The position numbers were made by a program, and so were the translations under genes. Positions 36,389 to 45,411 of a stretch of 64,000 bases of DNA are shown piece after piece. Location: the NCBI RefSeq assembly GCF_027913215.1, contig NZ_CP115784.1, positions 2,294,001 to 2,358,000 of the forward strand, in the 5' to 3' direction. Numbering within the stretch: the stretch's first letter is position 1; every line of letters starts with the position of its first letter. A model generated the notes under the pieces. The model was not told the DNA's origin. It saw only the letters and a list, made by a program, of their open reading frames with translations, and did not search any database. The DNA is from Paracoccus aerodenitrificans. GTDB taxonomy: Bacteria; Pseudomonadota; Alphaproteobacteria; Rhodobacterales; Rhodobacteraceae.

Positions 36389-39300
36389 ATGACTGACAAT
36401 GCCCGGAGTACGCGCATGAAATCGAGAGAAAGCCTGCTGGTCATTCTGGGAATGCATCGCAGCGGCACCTCGTTTCTGGCCTCGTCCATGCAGGCTCTGG
36501 GTTATACGCTGCCGCAGGATCGCTCTGGCCCCTCGCCCGATAATCCGCATGGGCATTTCGAGCCCCGGACGGTTGTCGCGCTGAACGATGATGCCTTGTC
36601 CCGGAAGGGGATGTGGTGGCCGCATATCGGTCCGGTTTCTGCCGAGGTTGAAGAATCGCAAATGGCTGCCGCCCTTTCGGAAAGCTTCGGAGATGCCGAG
36701 CGTATCGTCATCAAGGACCCTCGTCTCAGCCTTCTGCTGCCCTTGTGGCGGCCTGTGCTGGAGGCTCAGGGACCGACTGCGGCGCTGATCGCGCTGCGCC
36801 ATCCACGAAGCACCGCCGCATCCCTTGCCCGCCGCAACGGGATGGGAGCGGATATGGGGCATCTCTGCTGGATCGCATATACTCTTTCAGCTTTGGAAGT
36901 GACCGAAGGGATGCCGCGCGGTCTTGTCCTGTTCCCGGACTGGATCGACAATCCCGAACCGACGCTGTCGCACATTGCCAGCATCGTGGGCATGGACCTG
37001 CCCGATGATGCCGCCCGGCAGGTGACGGCGAGTTTCGACAGGACTGCCCTGTATGACAGTACCCCGACTGGTGCACCCACGGATAACATCGCGGTTCTGG
37101 CAGAGGATCTGTTCAGCCTGCTTGCCCAACACGCGCGAAACGGAACGATGCCAGACCGGCAGGACATGGATGCGCTGCAATCCGAATTCGGGAAATGCTC
37201 TGCAACCGCCCGCGAGGTCGAGGCTGTGGCGAAAGATCGTCAGCATATGCTTCGGGTGCAGATCACCGATCTTTCCGACCAGAAAAACCGCCTGCAAGAA
37301 CGCATTAACAGCGCCGCCAGAGATAACGCGTCTCTGCAAGTCCAGTTACAGGAAACGGTTCAGGAACGGCACCGGGTGGTGGACGCGCTTCAGCAGCACG
37401 TCACCGCCACGGAACAGCAACGCGACGAGGCCGTGCTGCTTCGCGATCAGGTTGCGGCACAGGCACGCGAAACCGAAGCCCGGCTGAGCGAAACCGCAGC
37501 CCGGCTGAGTGAGACCACGGCACAGCTTGATGACACCGTCGCGCGGCTGAACGATACCGTCGCTCAGTTCGAGGACACCCGCGCCGAGCTTTCCGGACAG
37601 ATCGCAGAGACCGAACAGCAGCTCCGTCAGTCTCTGGAGCAGGAGCAGGCAAGTCAGAACCTCATCGAAGAGCTGACGCTATGCCTTGAACAGGAACGTC
37701 ACACCATCCTGAAGCCGGTCTATCGCCGCCTGCACCGAAAAGGCGGCCGCATTCTGCGCAGGATATTGCCGCGGCCAGCATTCGACATGATCAAGCGACG
37801 CCTGCCCTATCCCGGAGGTATCCCGACGCGGCTTGCTTATGCGCAGATACCATCCGCGCCGTCCCGGAAGCTCGGGTTTGGCGAGATCAAGGCCGGGAGG
37901 ACGGAGAAGCCGGATATTTTCGTCATGTCCATTATCGACTGGGATTTCAGGACGCAGCGCCCTCAGCATCTGGCGGCCCAGATGGCGCGGATGGGGCATC
38001 GTGTCTTCTATATCGAGATGACCCCCGCATCAGGACCCGGCACGCTGCGTATGATCGAGCCGGATCTGTATGTCGTCCGCCTTTCCTCTCGCGGGATGCG
38101 CGGCACCCAGCCTTATTCCGGCACAGTGCCGCAAAACGCTGTCCGCGCATGGCTGGGGCATTTCCACGATTTCGCGGATCAGGCAGTGACCAGCAGATAC
38201 GCGCATATCGTGGTCGAGCACCCCTATTGGTGGAATTTTGCCCGGCATCTTTCGCCGCAATTCCAGATCACCTTTGACTGCATGGACGAAATCTCTGGCT
38301 TCGCGAATACGGATCAGAGCGTTCTGGACGCCGAAGCAAGCATGGTCGCGCATGCCGACCGGATGATCGTCTCATCGCAATATCTGCACGACAAATACGC
38401 GCCTCAGCGCAATGTGGCGCTTGTCCGGAACGGGACCGATATCGCCCATTTCCTCGATAGTCCGGCGACAGCTTCAGACCGGTTTACATCCGGCAGGTCA
38501 GGGGTGGTGAGAATCGGATATGTCGGTGCCATCGCTGAATGGTTCGACACCGATCTTGTCGAGACTATGGCGCGGGAGAACCCGGATTTCGACATCCATC
38601 TCTGCGGATCGGTCACCGCGCAGGACCCCGCCCGGCTGGACCGGATCGGCAATATCAGCATGTATGGCGAAATTCCCTATGCCGATGTGCCGGGCTTCCT
38701 TCAGGCAATGGATGTGCTGATCATTCCCTTCCGGCTGCTGCCGATCATAAAAGCCTGCGATCCGGTTAAGTTCTATGAATACTCGGCCATCGGAAAGCCG
38801 ACCATCGCCACCGCCTTGCCAGAGCTTGAACGCGCCGGAAATCTGGTAACGATCGCGCATGATGCGACAGGCTTTGCCGCCGCTATCCGCGCGGCAGTGA
38901 AACGCGCGGGCGATCCTCACCGGAAGGCAGCGTTGCAGGATTATGCCCGACGCAATGACTGGTCCTTCCGCGCAACCACCATGCTTGCAGAGATGGAGAG
39001 AGCGCCGCTTCTTTCGGTCATCATTCTGGCGCATGGGCCTGCCGAACTGACGCTGAACTGCCTGCACTCTCTGATCGGACGCGGAGCCGCCTATCCCGCG
39101 ATGGAAATCCTGATCGTCGATAACGGCTCGGCCCCGGACGAACTTGAGAGATTGCGCGACGCGGCGCGGCATCCGTCGGTCAGACTGATCGAGAACGGCG
39201 AAAACCTTGGCTTCGCACGCGGCAATAATATCGGCATCAGGGCCGCAAGGGGCGAATATGTGCTGCTGCTGAACAATGATACCTATGTCGCTTCAGGGGC

Positions 39301-39796
39301 GCTTCACGCGATGGTTTCGCATCTGTCGCGCAACCCCGATATCGGCATTGTCGGGCCATTGACCAATAATATCGGCAATGAAGCGCGGATCGAGACCGCC
39401 TATGCCAATATCGCCGGAATGGAGAAAGCGGCGCGTCAGCTTGTGACGGCGTATCGTGGCATATGGACTGAAATTCCGGTCTGCGCCTATTTCTGCGCGA
39501 TGTTCCGCAAGGCCGATCTGGACCGGATCGGGGATCTGCCGACCGATTACGGTCGCGGCATGTTCGAGGATGACGACCATTGCGCAAGCTTCCGCGCGGC
39601 GGGTCTGAAAATGGCTCTGGCCGAGGATGCGTTCGTTCATCATGAACTCTCGGCCAGTTTCGGTGCGCTTCCAGCCGCCGAACGCCATGCGCTTTTCGAT
39701 AAAAACCGCAGAATATTTGAGGCGAAATGGGGAAAGTGGAGGCCGCACCGCTATCGTGAGACGCGCCCGGAAAGCAATCTGCCGGGCATGTCATGA
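36389..39796 (+). CDS. Three-module protein: sulfotransferase-like, coiled coil, GT4-like and GT2 glycosyltransferase
   Basis: This 1135-residue protein has four parts. Residues 1-230 resemble a sulfotransferase, with the P-loop MHRSGTSF (22-29) and a second basic stretch ALRHPRSTAASLARR. Residues about 240-450 are a Gln/Glu/Arg-rich coiled coil. Residues about 510-860 form a GT-B glycosyltransferase (DWDFRTQRPQHLA at 518-530 and KFYEYSAIGKP). Residues about 873-1120 are a GT2 domain with LVDNGS-like IVDNGS and the NND motif at 962-964. It probably builds and sulfates part of the exported glycan. The order of action and substrates are unknown. It overlaps the next gene by 4 bases. Confidence 0.85.
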   Translation: MTDNARSTRMKSRESLLVILGMHRSGTSFLASSMQALGYTLPQDRSGPSPDNPHGHFEPRTVVALNDDALSRKGMWWPHIGPVSAEVEESQMAAALSESFGDAERIVIKDPRLSLLLPLWRPVLEAQGPTAALIALRHPRSTAASLARRNGMGADMGHLCWIAYTLSALEVTEGMPRGLVLFPDWIDNPEPTLSHIASIVGMDLPDDAARQVTASFDRTALYDSTPTGAPTDNIAVLAEDLFSLLAQHARNGTMPDRQDMDALQSEFGKCSATAREVEAVAKDRQHMLRVQITDLSDQKNRLQERINSAARDNASLQVQLQETVQERHRVVDALQQHVTATEQQRDEAVLLRDQVAAQARETEARLSETAARLSETTAQLDDTVARLNDTVAQFEDTRAELSGQIAETEQQLRQSLEQEQASQNLIEELTLCLEQERHTILKPVYRRLHRKGGRILRRILPRPAFDMIKRRLPYPGGIPTRLAYAQIPSAPSRKLGFGEIKAGRTEKPDIFVMSIIDWDFRTQRPQHLAAQMARMGHRVFYIEMTPASGPGTLRMIEPDLYVVRLSSRGMRGTQPYSGTVPQNAVRAWLGHFHDFADQAVTSRYAHIVVEHPYWWNFARHLSPQFQITFDCMDEISGFANTDQSVLDAEASMVAHADRMIVSSQYLHDKYAPQRNVALVRNGTDIAHFLDSPATASDRFTSGRSGVVRIGYVGAIAEWFDTDLVETMARENPDFDIHLCGSVTAQDPARLDRIGNISMYGEIPYADVPGFLQAMDVLIIPFRLLPIIKACDPVKFYEYSAIGKPTIATALPELERAGNLVTIAHDATGFAAAIRAAVKRAGDPHRKAALQDYARRNDWSFRATTMLAEMERAPLLSVIILAHGPAELTLNCLHSLIGRGAAYPAMEILIVDNGSAPDELERLRDAARHPSVRLIENGENLGFARGNNIGIRAARGEYVLLLNNDTYVASGALHAMVSHLSRNPDIGIVGPLTNNIGNEARIETAYANIAGMEKAARQLVTAYRGIWTEIPVCAYFCAMFRKADLDRIGDLPTDYGRGMFEDDDHCASFRAAGLKMALAEDAFVHHELSASFGALPAAERHALFDKNRRIFEAKWGKWRPHRYRETRPESNLPGMS

Positions 39797-40572
39797 GAAC
39801 GGTTATCGTCCATTATCATATCTATAAAAACGCCGGGACCTCGTTCGAGAATATGCTGGATGCAAGCTTCGGCCCCGCGCATGAGAGGTTTGACGGCCCT
39901 TTTCCCTTCTTCACCATAGATCAGGATCAGCTTGACAGGATCATCCGGCGGCGTGTCACAGCGAAAGCCTTCTCGTCTCATCAGACAGTGCTGCCGCAAC
40001 CGACATCGCTTGATTATCACGTACTGGCGGTGCTGTTCCTGCGTCATCCCGTTCTGCGCATCGGATCGATCTATCGGTTCAAACGCAATGAGCAGGATGG
40101 CACGTCGACATCGCTTCTGGCGAAGAACCATGATTTCGCGGGGTTTATCGAGGCATGTTTCGCGGCCCGCAGCGAATTACCGCATATCTCGAACGGCCAG
40201 ACGCGGCAGCTTTCGGCAGCCTATGGACGCAATCCTCTGGTGGCGCGGCGGAAGGACTGCATGGAATATGATCTGGCGACGGCGCGGCGGAATCTGGCTG
40301 CGGTCGATCTGTTGGGCCGGACCGAGCATTTCGAGGCCGATATCCGCCGCTTCGCCCCTGTCGCGGCCGCATATGGGCTGACGCTGACAATCCCCGAGCA
40401 GACGCGTCACAATGTCACTCAGCCGACAGATCAGCCGGTCGCAGAGCGCGTCGAAGCTGAATTAGCGGGTCTGAGCGATACGCTGCGCACAAAGCTGCTG
40501 GCGGCAAATGCGATGGATCTGGAGCTTTACGATCTGGCGAACCGGTTGATCGCACAGCCTGCGCAGGGCTGA
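39793..40572 (+). CDS. Sulfotransferase family protein
   Basis: This 259-residue protein resembles the Sulfotransfer_2 / heparan 2-O type group. The PAPS P-loop is HIYKNAGTSFENML (about residues 8-21), with lysine and TSF, and the 3'-phosphate loop is FLRHPVLRIGSIYRF (about residues 82-96). The start overlaps the stop of the three-module gene (ATGA). It is the third sulfotransferase-type gene in a row, so the island appears dedicated to sulfating its product. Confidence 0.85.
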   Translation: MRTVIVHYHIYKNAGTSFENMLDASFGPAHERFDGPFPFFTIDQDQLDRIIRRRVTAKAFSSHQTVLPQPTSLDYHVLAVLFLRHPVLRIGSIYRFKRNEQDGTSTSLLAKNHDFAGFIEACFAARSELPHISNGQTRQLSAAYGRNPLVARRKDCMEYDLATARRNLAAVDLLGRTEHFEADIRRFAPVAAAYGLTLTIPEQTRHNVTQPTDQPVAERVEAELAGLSDTLRTKLLAANAMDLELYDLANRLIAQPAQG

Positions 40573-40582
40573 ACCGCGCCCC

Positions 40583-41764
40583 TTACAGCAAAACCTTGCG
40601 GGCCTGCGTCATATCCACGCCGGGAAAAATCCGGCCCTCCACGGCGGAAGGCGGCAATCCGAACAGCCCCGCCAGCACCGCGCCCGCATAGCTGCGCACA
40701 TCGGCCACCGGCATCAGATCGCGGCCCGCATACAGATCGCTGTCATCCAGCCCCGGCCAGGCATCATGCATCACCTTGCCGCGCACCGCACCCCCTGCCA
40801 GAACCGACAGACCACCAGTGCCGTGATCGGTCCCGCCGGTCCCGTTTTCACGAACGGTACGCCCGAACTCGGTCATCGCCATTACCACCGTATTCTGCCA
40901 GTTCTTACCCAGATCCCGTTTCAGCACGTTCAGTGCAGTGGCAAGCTGGTCCAGAGGACGGGTGATAATCCTGTCCTGCCGGTGATGCGTATCCCATCCG
41001 GTCAGGGAAAACGCCGCAATCCTAGTGTCATTATTCAGCCGGGATGCGGTGAAGCTTGCAAGCGCCTCGGCGGCGGATTGTTTGCCGCCTTCAGCAGTCT
41101 GGTTACCTTTATCCGCAAGACTGATCTGGATCGCCGTCTCGGCAGCGCTTTGAAAGGGCGGATCGCTTTCATAAAGCGACTGCAAAAGATCCTGCGCCTG
41201 CGCCGACATATTCAGCCGCGCCTCGGGTGCCCAACTTGAATAGGCTGCATCGCCGCGCATGATCGACAGCTCATCCGTGCCGACGGCATAGGCCGTATCC
41301 AACCGCGATTCGGGTAGCAGCGGCAATAGCCGGTTCAGCCAGCCACCGTCAGGGCTTGACGGGCCGGGCGATGTCTCAGTTCCGGCCTCAAGGATATCCT
41401 GCCCGTCGAAATGGCTGCGTTTGTCGCGATAGGGTGTGGAAACCGCATGCGCGAAGGCCAGTTCACCAGCGGTCCACATCGGCATCAGAGGTGCCAGAGC
41501 AGGATGCAGCGCAAAGAAGCCGTCCAGATCCAGTGCGCCTGCCTCGGGTCCAAGAGAAAGATTGCGGCGCAATTTACGCAGGAACGGGTCGCCATAGGGC
41601 TGAACCGCGTCCAGCCCATCCATCGCCCCACGCAGGATGATCGCAACGAAACGCTTATCGCCAGGCGCAGAGGCAAAACTCATCCGCGTAAAACCCGGCA
41701 ATGCCGCAGCCGAGCAGGCGGCAGCCATAGAGGCAGTCAGGAAGTCGCGTCGGCTCAGGTGCAT
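40583..41764 (-). CDS. DUF1501 family secreted protein
   Basis: This 393-residue protein starts with a Tat signal (SRRDFLTASMAAACSAAALPG), so it is exported folded. The DUF1501 family has an alkaline-phosphatase-like fold; LRGAMDGLDAV and the TEFGRTVRENGTGGTDHGTG segment (about residues 291-310) hold the likely metal ligands. No function is established for this family. It follows the DUF1800 gene by 4 bases, a pairing seen in many bacteria, and probably works with it. Confidence 0.88.
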   Translation of the reverse strand: MHLSRRDFLTASMAAACSAAALPGFTRMSFASAPGDKRFVAIILRGAMDGLDAVQPYGDPFLRKLRRNLSLGPEAGALDLDGFFALHPALAPLMPMWTAGELAFAHAVSTPYRDKRSHFDGQDILEAGTETSPGPSSPDGGWLNRLLPLLPESRLDTAYAVGTDELSIMRGDAAYSSWAPEARLNMSAQAQDLLQSLYESDPPFQSAAETAIQISLADKGNQTAEGGKQSAAEALASFTASRLNNDTRIAAFSLTGWDTHHRQDRIITRPLDQLATALNVLKRDLGKNWQNTVVMAMTEFGRTVRENGTGGTDHGTGGLSVLAGGAVRGKVMHDAWPGLDDSDLYAGRDLMPVADVRSYAGAVLAGLFGLPPSAVEGRIFPGVDMTQARKVLL

Positions 41765-41768
41765 CTGC

Positions 41769-43133
41769 TCATCTCCGGTTGAATTGCGGCGAGGCTAGGA
41801 TGACGCCGACCCCATCGGCGGCAGATTCCGCCCGGGACGCCGCGAGGGCCAGCTCGTCGTCAAGCGCCGATCCGAAGGCCGTCCTGACCAGATCGCGCGG
41901 GTCAGGCAGCGGTTTCACAAGGCGCGTGGGCTGTCGCATGGCCCATCCGATACGGGCGGCCAGGAATTGCGGCGTCAGCCAGACACCTTCCCGTTCCGGC
42001 CAGCCCTCAGGCTGCAATGCACCTTCCCAGCTTTGACCCATGCCTTTCAGCGGCGCCAACACAGCCCTGTTCAGCTCACGCCGAGACCATCCCATGACGG
42101 TTGCGCCGGACGCTCCCAGAACCCGCAGCCCTGCGGTGACCAGATCCTGCGGCTGCCGGACCTTCTGCCCGAAGGTCTGCTTGGCCAGATCATGCCCGAC
42201 AAGCTGCTGATAGACGGACATCAGATCTCCATCCGTACGGAGAAACGTCCCGGTCAGGTCGCTTATCAGTTGATCCGGTGGATCATCGGCACAGAAGTGA
42301 ATCGCCAGCTTGCGCGAGATATGCGCCGCAGTATCCCGATGAACGGCAAGATCGTCCAGAAAAGCCTCGAATTCGGCGAGTCTCGGCGGGCGCCCTCCAC
42401 CATACTCGATACCGAGTACGGTTTCCGCACCCGGCTCAACTTTCTTGGTGTTGAACTCTGTCAGGCTCTGAGGGGTAAGCTGCAGGCCGGTCATCAACTC
42501 GGCCAGTTGCCTGATATCGTTCTGCGAATAATCCGAGGTGACACCAAGCGTATGAAGCTCAAGCAGCTCGCGAGCGTGATTCTCGTTTAACCCCCTGCCC
42601 GGCTGACGGCGACCCACCTGCGAACGCGGCCCTATCGATGAGCTCTGATCGAGATAGATCAGCATCGCAGGGTGCAGCGTCGCCGCTTTCAGCAGCTGGC
42701 GGAATGTCGTCGTCTGATTGCCGCGAATTGCCGTATCGAGGAACGATGCCATCAGGATTGAGGATCGCGACCCGCCACGTCGAATGCTGAAATGGCTGGA
42801 CCAGAACTGCGCCAGTCTGTCTGCGAAGCCCGTTTCATCATCCAGAGCCCGTGCGAAACGCTGCGCCAAGGAATTTGTCATCGCATTCTCAAACGCCAAC
42901 TGAGCATTAATGCGTCGCTGCCTGCCACTTTCCTCACCTTGACGCTCGTCGCGGCGACCCAGTTGATATTCCCTGAAAATGGCGCCTGCGCTTTCGGTTG
43001 TAAAAAGCGGATAGCGCGTCAACATCAGATCAGAACGCAGAGCTTCCAGAAGATTATCCGGATCTGCCGGCCCCTGAACGCCCGGCTTTCGCCCCATACC
43101 GAAGCGAATCAAGGAAAAATCAGCGTAATTCAT
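41769..43133 (-). CDS. DUF1800 family protein
   Basis: This 454-residue protein is of the DUF1800 family, which is regularly encoded beside DUF1501. I chose the ATG at 43133 because the family start (NYADFSLIRFGMGRKPG) begins there. A longer frame to 43190 adds 19 residues. Conserved stretches include RRGGSRSSI, the WSSHFS segment and the LNENHARELLELHTLGV motif in the middle. No signal peptide is evident, so export with its partner may be by co-transport. The function is unknown. Confidence 0.87.
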   Translation of the reverse strand: MNYADFSLIRFGMGRKPGVQGPADPDNLLEALRSDLMLTRYPLFTTESAGAIFREYQLGRRDERQGEESGRQRRINAQLAFENAMTNSLAQRFARALDDETGFADRLAQFWSSHFSIRRGGSRSSILMASFLDTAIRGNQTTTFRQLLKAATLHPAMLIYLDQSSSIGPRSQVGRRQPGRGLNENHARELLELHTLGVTSDYSQNDIRQLAELMTGLQLTPQSLTEFNTKKVEPGAETVLGIEYGGGRPPRLAEFEAFLDDLAVHRDTAAHISRKLAIHFCADDPPDQLISDLTGTFLRTDGDLMSVYQQLVGHDLAKQTFGQKVRQPQDLVTAGLRVLGASGATVMGWSRRELNRAVLAPLKGMGQSWEGALQPEGWPEREGVWLTPQFLAARIGWAMRQPTRLVKPLPDPRDLVRTAFGSALDDELALAASRAESAADGVGVILASPQFNRR

Positions 43134-43264
43134 AGATCCCGATCCATCCGCCGGAACAGAACGCGCATAGCGTACCACAGTTGCGTTCACATGCGTGTCA
43201 CAGCATCACATCTGCGTAAGCCCGGTGCGGAGCTGACGGGACCGCGACGGCCCCGTCCACAGGC

Positions 43265-43741
43265 TTAATGACTCCCTGCGTGGTCCTCCATCCCGGGCAC
43301 GGTGCGGTCATTATCCACCGGGACGACGGTCTCGACAGTGCCGCAGTCACCGAAATCGAGGGACAGCGTAATCTCATCGCCGTTTTCCATCGGGCCGGTC
43401 AGTCCCATCATCATCACATGATCCCCGCCGCGAGCCAGAGCGTGCTCTTCCCCGGCAGGAATCTCTATGCCACCCTCGATCGGAACCATCTGCATCATGC
43501 CGTTATCGTGCTGAATATTCGTATGGAATTCGGCCTTTTCAGCTGCCGGTGTCGAAACCGCGCTCAGCGTACAGGCGGTATCGCCGGTATTGCCGATCAT
43601 CATGAAGGCAGCGCCGGTCTTCTGGTTTGAGCTGCGGGCGAACGCATCGTGGATCTCGATTGCCGGGGCATCGGCAGCAAGAACTGGCGAGGCGACGGGA
43701 AGCGCCGCAAGGACGGCGGCTGCGAAGATATTGGTGTTCAT
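43265..43741 (-). CDS. Periplasmic copper chaperone PCu(A)C
   Basis: This 158-residue periplasmic protein has a signal peptide ending in VLAAD and the PCu(A)C domain. Copper ligands are seen in EFHTNIQHDNGMMQM (His and Met, about residues 71-85) and HVMMMGL (about residues 107-113). PCu(A)C donates Cu(I) to the CuA site of cytochrome oxidase or to Sco proteins, so it connects functionally with the oxidase cluster at 8-11 kb. Its start overlaps the stop of a small secreted protein (ATGA). The methionine- and histidine-rich C-terminal end may bind more metal. Confidence 0.92.
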   Translation of the reverse strand: MNTNIFAAAVLAALPVASPVLAADAPAIEIHDAFARSSNQKTGAAFMMIGNTGDTACTLSAVSTPAAEKAEFHTNIQHDNGMMQMVPIEGGIEIPAGEEHALARGGDHVMMMGLTGPMENGDEITLSLDFGDCGTVETVVPVDNDRTVPGMEDHAGSH

Positions 43742-44115
43742 GTCTCTACCTGAGGTTTGATCATATGACGAAAATCCGGGTCTAGACAGGATGGAGGGCT
43801 ACGCGCCTGCGCCGAAGGAAGATGCGATTCCGCTTCGTCCGGGTGTAGGAAGGTGTATGACAGCAGAAAGCTGCGAATCTCGCGCTGAATAATGACCGGA
43901 GGCGAGGCAACGCCTGCCATCAGCGCAAGCGCCATATCCGGGCAAATTAGAAGACGCTGCACGGGCTTGCCCTGATAATCGACATAGATTGTCGTCAGGG
44001 CACCACCGCTGCACAGCACATGCTGCCCGGCGATCCGCGTTTGCCCACGCGCCGCCGCGAGGCTTTGCGAGGTCAGCATCAGCAGAACGATCAGGGTCAG
44101 ACGAAAGACGTTCAT
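43738..44115 (-). CDS. Small secreted protein, DUF2946-like, coupled to PCu(A)C
   Basis: This 125-residue exported protein has a signal peptide (residues 1-18) and the pair of cysteines in HVLCSGGALTTIYVD and LLICPDMAL, reminiscent of the DUF2946 family. A third cysteine lies in SCLDPDF near the end. The start at ATG 44115 is preferred, because upstream sequence is basic and has no family resemblance. The ATGA overlap with the copper chaperone suggests a copper-linked periplasmic role, which is inference. Confidence 0.65.
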   Translation of the reverse strand: MNVFRLTLIVLLMLTSQSLAAARGQTRIAGQHVLCSGGALTTIYVDYQGKPVQRLLICPDMALALMAGVASPPVIIQREIRSFLLSYTFLHPDEAESHLPSAQARSPPSCLDPDFRHMIKPQVET

Positions 44116-44175
44116 GCCGCCTCTCCTAGCGCGACCCCGCATCCCGCACCAGTGAACAAAATGTCTCGTTCATGG

Positions 44176-44209
44176 CAAAACGCCCCACCGGAGAGAACCG
44201 GCGGGGCGT
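44176..44209 (-). terminator. Rho-independent terminator after rpmB
   Basis: On the minus strand a 12-bp stem (44198-44209 with 44180-44191, one G-T pair) with a 6-base loop is followed by four T residues. It begins 28 bases after the rpmB stop and ends its transcript before the DUF2946-like gene. Confidence 0.85.
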
Positions 44210-44236
44210 CCCGAAAATTCACGCAGGACAGAAAAA

Positions 44237-44539
44237 TCAGGCTTCCAGATTGGCAGCCGTGTCGCTGGATTTGGCGATTTCTTTCTTGATCTTCAGCGCA
44301 CGCGGCGACAGATCCGCATCCTTGGATTTCGCCAGAAACTCATCCAGACCGCCACGGTGATCGACGGTGCGCAGAGCCGATGCGGAAATCCGCAGGGAAT
44401 AGCTGCGACCGGTCTTTTCCGAAGTCAGGGTGACGTCGTTCAGATTCGGCAGGAACCGGCGACGGGTCTTGTTGTTGGCGTGGCTGACATTGTTCCCGGT
44501 CATCGGGCCCTTGCCGGTCAATTCGCAGACGCGCGACAT
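44237..44539 (-). CDS. rpmB: 50S ribosomal protein L28
   Basis: This 100-residue ribosomal protein L28 has the family start [20 protein letters not shown] and the [10 protein letters not shown] motif. The C-terminal extension, with a Lys-rich helix, is typical of alphaproteobacterial L28. The gene stands alone with its own terminator and no neighbouring ribosomal genes, as is usual for rpmB in this group. Confidence 0.98.
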   Translation of the reverse strand: MSRVCELTGKGPMTGNNVSHANNKTRRRFLPNLNDVTLTSEKTGRSYSLRISASALRTVDHRGGLDEFLAKSKDADLSPRALKIKKEIAKSSDTAANLEA

Positions 44540-44679
44540 GTTGATATCCTCGTTTAACGTTCGCGGGACGGCCGAGGCTGACGACGCGATCCCAATGTGA
44601 AAAGGCGCCGCAAGGCAGCGCCCGAAATTCTGTTCGCGGGTGATTACTGAGTTGTTGCGCCAAGGTCAAGCCCTGTTGA

Positions 44680-45411
44680 TCAGGATCGGGCAGTCTGTTC
44701 TTGAAATGCCCGCGCCAATGCGGTCATTGAATCCCGCCAGGGGAAGGGGCCAAAGCTGATTCGTGCGACACCGGCATCCGCAAGGTCCGCAATTCGCGGC
44801 GAGGACGGTGATTTCATCACATTCACCGGTAAAGGCGAACTGCCGCAGATTTCGCGAATCAGTTCCAGATCGACCAGTCCGGGGACAAAGAACCCATCCG
44901 CGCCAGCCTCATTGAAAGCGGCTGCACGTTCAAGGGCATCAGCTACCAACGATGCGTGGCGTTCGGACGAATTCTGCAAAAACAGGTCGGTCCGCGCGTT
45001 GATAAACAGCGAGGTTCTCTGGTCGATGGCCTCAATCAGACGCGCTTGCTCCTCAATTGATCTTACGCCGTTTTCCGGAGGAATACCGTCTTCCAGATTG
45101 ATTCCTGCTACTCCGGTTTCTTCCAGCCGCGCGGCGTTTTCGGCGACATCGGCAGGGTTGTCCGCATAACCCGCCTCGAAATCGACGCTCAGCGGGAGAT
45201 CCGATGCCGAGGCGATTCTTGCCGCAAGGTCGACAAGCAGATCGAACGGCAATTCCTGCCCGTCCGCGAATCCCATTGCGCCCGCGACCGAGGCGCTGCC
45301 CGTCGCCAGAGCGACCGCACCTGCATCCGCTATGGCACGGGCTGATCCCGCATCCCAGATATTGAACAGGATCAAAGGATCACCGGGGCGATGAATTGCA
45401 GCAAAGCTCAT
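44680..45411 (-). CDS. Isocitrate lyase / PEP mutase family protein
   Basis: This 243-residue TIM-barrel protein of the ICL/PEPM superfamily keeps the N-terminal LFNIWDAGSARA strand, a DFEAGYADNP metal site (D/E, about residues 76-85) and the INLEDG segment. The catalytic-loop KKCGH motif of true isocitrate lyases is absent, so lyase activity on isocitrate is unlikely; phosphonopyruvate or oxaloacetate chemistry is typical of such members. It overlaps the ada stop by 4 bases, an odd pairing suggesting only co-transcription. Confidence 0.85.
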   Translation of the reverse strand: MSFAAIHRPGDPLILFNIWDAGSARAIADAGAVALATGSASVAGAMGFADGQELPFDLLVDLAARIASASDLPLSVDFEAGYADNPADVAENAARLEETGVAGINLEDGIPPENGVRSIEEQARLIEAIDQRTSLFINARTDLFLQNSSERHASLVADALERAAAFNEAGADGFFVPGLVDLELIREICGSSPLPVNVMKSPSSPRIADLADAGVARISFGPFPWRDSMTALARAFQEQTARS

